Shown here piece after piece: positions 61,939 to 64,000 of a DNA stretch of 64,000 nucleotides. Position 1 is the first letter of the stretch, and every line of letters begins with the position of its first letter. Source of the stretch: an uncultured Roseburia sp. (GTDB lineage: Bacteria; Bacillota; Clostridia; Lachnospirales; Lachnospiraceae); contig CAAELX010000044.1 in the NCBI GenBank assembly GCA_900756925.1, positions 17,122 to 81,121 of the forward strand, in the 5' to 3' direction. Below the pieces are notes generated by a model. That model worked only from the letters and a program-made list of their open reading frames with translations. It was not told the DNA's origin and ran no database searches. A program made the translations under genes and the position numbers.

Positions 61939-61967
61939 TTGCCGGATAGCTGCAGTTGTGATAAAAT
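61939..61967 (+). promoter_or_regulatory. Probable promoter of the MalY-type gene
   Basis: TTGCCG (61939-61944), 17 bases, TAAAAT (61962-61967), about 117 bases before the start codon. Confidence 0.55.
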
Positions 61968-62083
61968 AAAGATACTGTGACATAAACGCAGAAAAGAGCT
62001 GTCACCAGAAATGGAGTGGTAATGCAAATGTGGCAAGAACAGCGCGAAAAAACAAAAAGAACGAAACATGGGGGAATAGAACA

Positions 62084-63286
62084 ATGAAATACGATTTTAC
62101 AAGCATACTGGATCGAAACGGAAAAGATTCTATCGCAGTGAATCCGCCGATGGAAGGGAGCCGGGTGAACTTTGCACCGGTTAAAGAGGGATTTGACCTG
62201 ATCCCGATGTGGATAGCAGATATGAATTTCCCGACAGTGCCGACGATCCCGCAGGCAATCGCAGAGAGGGCGATGCATCCGGCATACGGATATTTTAATC
62301 CGAGATCGGAATATTACGAAGAGATCATCCACTGGCAGAAGGTGAGAAACGGTGTGGAAGGACTGACCAAGGAGTGTATCGGTTATGAGAACGGTGTACT
62401 TGGCGGAGTGGTCAGCGCACTTGGCGTGATCTGCTCAGCTGGCGATTCTGTGCTATTGCACTCTCCGACTTACATTGGATTTACAGGATGCATTACAAAT
62501 GCCGGTTATCATATTGTACACAGTCCGCTCGTCTTGGATGAGGATGGAATCTGGCGTATGGATTTTGAGGATATGGAGAAAAAAATCAGAGAAAACCACA
62601 TTCATGCAGCTGTTTTCTGTTCCCCACACAACCCATGTGGACGTGTCTGGGAGCGCTGGGAAATAGAGAAGGCAATGGAAATCTACCGCAGAAATGATGT
62701 CTACGTCATTTCCGATGAAATCTGGTCCGACCTGATCCTGAAAGGACATAAGCATATCCCGACACAGTCTGTATCTGAGGACGCAAAGAACCGTACCATT
62801 GCACTTTATGCACCGTCGAAGACTTTTAATCTGGCAGGGCTGATCGGTTCTTACCATATTATTTACAATTCCTGGCTGCGGGACAGAGTTGAGAAGCAGT
62901 CTTCCTTATGCCATTACAACAGCATGAACATGCTTTCCATGTATGCATTGATCGGTGCGTATAAGCCGGAGGGGGAAGATTGGGTAGATGAGTTATGTCA
63001 GGTGCTCACGGAGAACGTGGATACAGCATACGACTTTTTTCAGAAAAAAGACGGCATCCGTTTACAGAAGCCACAGGGAACTTACATGCTGTTCCTCGAT
63101 TTTGAGGGCTGGTGCAAGGCACATGACAAAACAATGGATGAGCTGATCTGCGCAGGACAGGAGGTCGGCGTCTACTGGCAGGACGGAAGACCGTTCCACG
63201 GCGCATACAGTATCCGCATGAACCTTGCATTGCCGAAGAGCAGAGTGGAAGAAGCATTACGCAGATTGGAAAAATACGTCTTATAA
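62084..63286 (+). CDS. PLP-dependent aminotransferase, MalY/PatB type (C-S lyase)
   Basis: 400 residues. Fold type I aminotransferase: N-terminal PMWIADMNFP, FCSPHNPCGRVW, VISDEIWSDL (Asp211 pairs with the PLP pyridine nitrogen) and the PLP-binding Lys246 in APSKTFNLAGL. Members of this group usually have cystathionine beta-lyase or cysteine-S-conjugate lyase activity. GGGGGAATAG precedes ATG 62084; an upstream in-frame start at 62030 is not needed. Confidence 0.93.
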   Translation: MKYDFTSILDRNGKDSIAVNPPMEGSRVNFAPVKEGFDLIPMWIADMNFPTVPTIPQAIAERAMHPAYGYFNPRSEYYEEIIHWQKVRNGVEGLTKECIGYENGVLGGVVSALGVICSAGDSVLLHSPTYIGFTGCITNAGYHIVHSPLVLDEDGIWRMDFEDMEKKIRENHIHAAVFCSPHNPCGRVWERWEIEKAMEIYRRNDVYVISDEIWSDLILKGHKHIPTQSVSEDAKNRTIALYAPSKTFNLAGLIGSYHIIYNSWLRDRVEKQSSLCHYNSMNMLSMYALIGAYKPEGEDWVDELCQVLTENVDTAYDFFQKKDGIRLQKPQGTYMLFLDFEGWCKAHDKTMDELICAGQEVGVYWQDGRPFHGAYSIRMNLALPKSRVEEALRRLEKYVL

Positions 63287-63347
63287 GGAAACAGAAAGAA
63301 TGCGGCAACGTTTTTTGACGGAATGCTTCAAAACAGGAAGTGGGAAA

Positions 63348-63815
63348 ATGACAAAACAATATCAACGGATTAACGAACAACTGAAAAGTCTGATGGAAGA
63401 TGTGGACTATGATATCACCAACTATGCGAATGCTTCGGCGTTACTGTTTCAGTCTCTGAAGGAGATTAACTGGGCGGGCTTTTATTTTTTGCAGGGGGAT
63501 ACACTGCTTTTAGGACCGTTCCAGGGAAAAACAGCCTGTACAAAAATTAAAGCAGGAAAAGGAGTCTGCGGAACAGCCGTTGCAACAGATCAGGTACAGC
63601 GGATTGCCGATGTCCATCAGTTCCCGGGACATATTGCCTGTGATAGTGCATCGCGCTCCGAAATCGTAATTCCACTCCACAGAAATGGAACCGTCATCGG
63701 TGTGCTCGACATCGACAGCCCGATAGAGAACCGGTTTCAGGAGGAAGACGAGGAAGGGCTCAGAGCGTTTGCAGAGATTCTGGAACAGCATTTGAAGGAT
63801 TTGGTACATGTATAG
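63348..63815 (+). CDS. msrC: Free methionine-(R)-sulfoxide reductase (GAF domain)
   Basis: 155 residues, a single GAF domain. Cys64, Cys74 and Cys98 keep the 10/24-residue spacing of the three catalytic/resolving cysteines of E. coli fRMsr. Other marks are NWAGFYFL and SRSEIVIPL. It reduces free Met-R-sulfoxide, part of oxidative-damage repair. AGGAAGTGGGA precedes ATG 63348. It follows the MalY-type gene closely and may be co-transcribed (both concern sulfur amino acids). Confidence 0.92.
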   Translation: MTKQYQRINEQLKSLMEDVDYDITNYANASALLFQSLKEINWAGFYFLQGDTLLLGPFQGKTACTKIKAGKGVCGTAVATDQVQRIADVHQFPGHIACDSASRSEIVIPLHRNGTVIGVLDIDSPIENRFQEEDEEGLRAFAEILEQHLKDLVHV

Positions 63816-63850
63816 ATTTATAAACTGGGGGTTAGCCGATTAAATAACTA

Positions 63851-64000
63851 AGGGACGCTGCCGGTCGACAGGCTTTGACAGCCAAAAGAGAGCGGTACTT
63901 TCTCCGAAATTCCATTACGCCAGGAACTCCGATGAGCCCAGAGCAGGATTTTGTGTCAGCAATGGCTTCCACAAAACCTTGGTCTCATCTCCGTGGCGTA
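63851..64000. repeat. Long palindromic repeat, AGGGACGCTGCCG family (cut by the window end)
   Basis: Starts AGGGACGCTGCCG (63851-63863), then GCCAAAAGAGAGCGGTACT and CTCCGAAATTCC, as in the copy at 10.1 kb. TACGCCA (63916-63922) and GATGAG (63931-63936) face CTCATC and CTCCGTGGCGTA at the right end (63984-64000), so the inverted arm continues beyond the window. A nested GGATTTTGTG / CCACAAAACC hairpin sits at the centre. Confidence 0.75.

Noticed and set aside
1..64000. CRISPR arrays, tRNA, rRNA, prophage or transposase genes
   Set aside because: I looked for regularly spaced repeats, cloverleaf-like segments and typical proteins and found none. Short or diverged tRNAs could still be missed without a tool such as tRNAscan.

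Overview
The window reads as a chromosomal segment of an anaerobic gut Firmicute, most likely a Lachnospiraceae member. Supporting this are strong AAGGAGG-type ribosome binding sites, consensus sigma-A promoters, moderate GC content, and a gene set typical of that group (GPH and MalFG-type sugar uptake, GH3, AraC-GH39 regulator, BceRSAB-type module, S66 and M20/M28 peptidases). The species assignment is inference. I saw no rRNA, tRNA, CRISPR array, phage or insertion-sequence transposase.

Layout. 1-4.3 kb: 3' end of an Mrp/ApbC-type ATPase, deoD, an aldehyde dehydrogenase and a zinc-dependent phospholipase C-like protein. 4.6-7.1 kb: a radical SAM enzyme followed directly by an MprF-flippase-like membrane protein that has no ATG, GTG or TTG near its expected N-terminus. 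7.5-10.1 kb: an LTA-synthase-type sulfatase and a gph-like HAD phosphatase. 10.3-12.7 kb: an NSS transporter and a divergent LysR regulator. 13.4-19.3 kb: a LacI regulator, a sugar ABC transporter and a Cys-type sulfatase, with three identical TAAGCGCTTA operators. 19.4-20.0 kb: a 50-residue membrane protein and what looks like a complete type I toxin-antitoxin locus. 20.1-22.2 kb: a glycogen debranching enzyme. 22.4-30.1 kb: an MBL hydrolase, GPH symporter, AraC-GH39 fusion and domain-permuted GH3, a glycoside-utilisation block. 30.2-39.2 kb: a two-component system divergent from an unusual operon (propeller-SBP lipoprotein, two MalFG-type permeases, HlyD-like adaptor, MacB-like membrane protein), joined by a large symmetric operator. 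39.4-47.3 kb: MFS exporter, S66 peptidase, NfeD, patatin, hydroxyacid dehydrogenase, SDR/VOC pair with a TetR regulator, and ThrH. 47.3-54.0 kb: a peptide-related cluster (M20, novel-looking regulator, PepT-like, transporter, M28). 54.4-60.2 kb: RsgA and a BceRSAB-like antimicrobial peptide sensing/resistance module. 60.4-63.8 kb: MATE transporter, MalY-type aminotransferase and free-methionine-sulfoxide reductase.

The non-coding DNA is rich. Two families of dispersed palindromic repeats occupy intergenic gaps. One has GCGAAACTC termini (near 7.26, 41.9, 52.7 and 61.7 kb). The other has an AGGGACGCTGCCG end and a long stem (10.13 kb and the right edge of the window). The most rewarding loci are the type I toxin-antitoxin locus at 19.6-19.96 kb, the symmetric operator at 32.3 kb with its mixed import/export operon, the repeat families, the apparent AUU start at 6061, and the 5' leader of the MFS gene at 39.26-39.36 kb that can fold over its own ribosome binding site.
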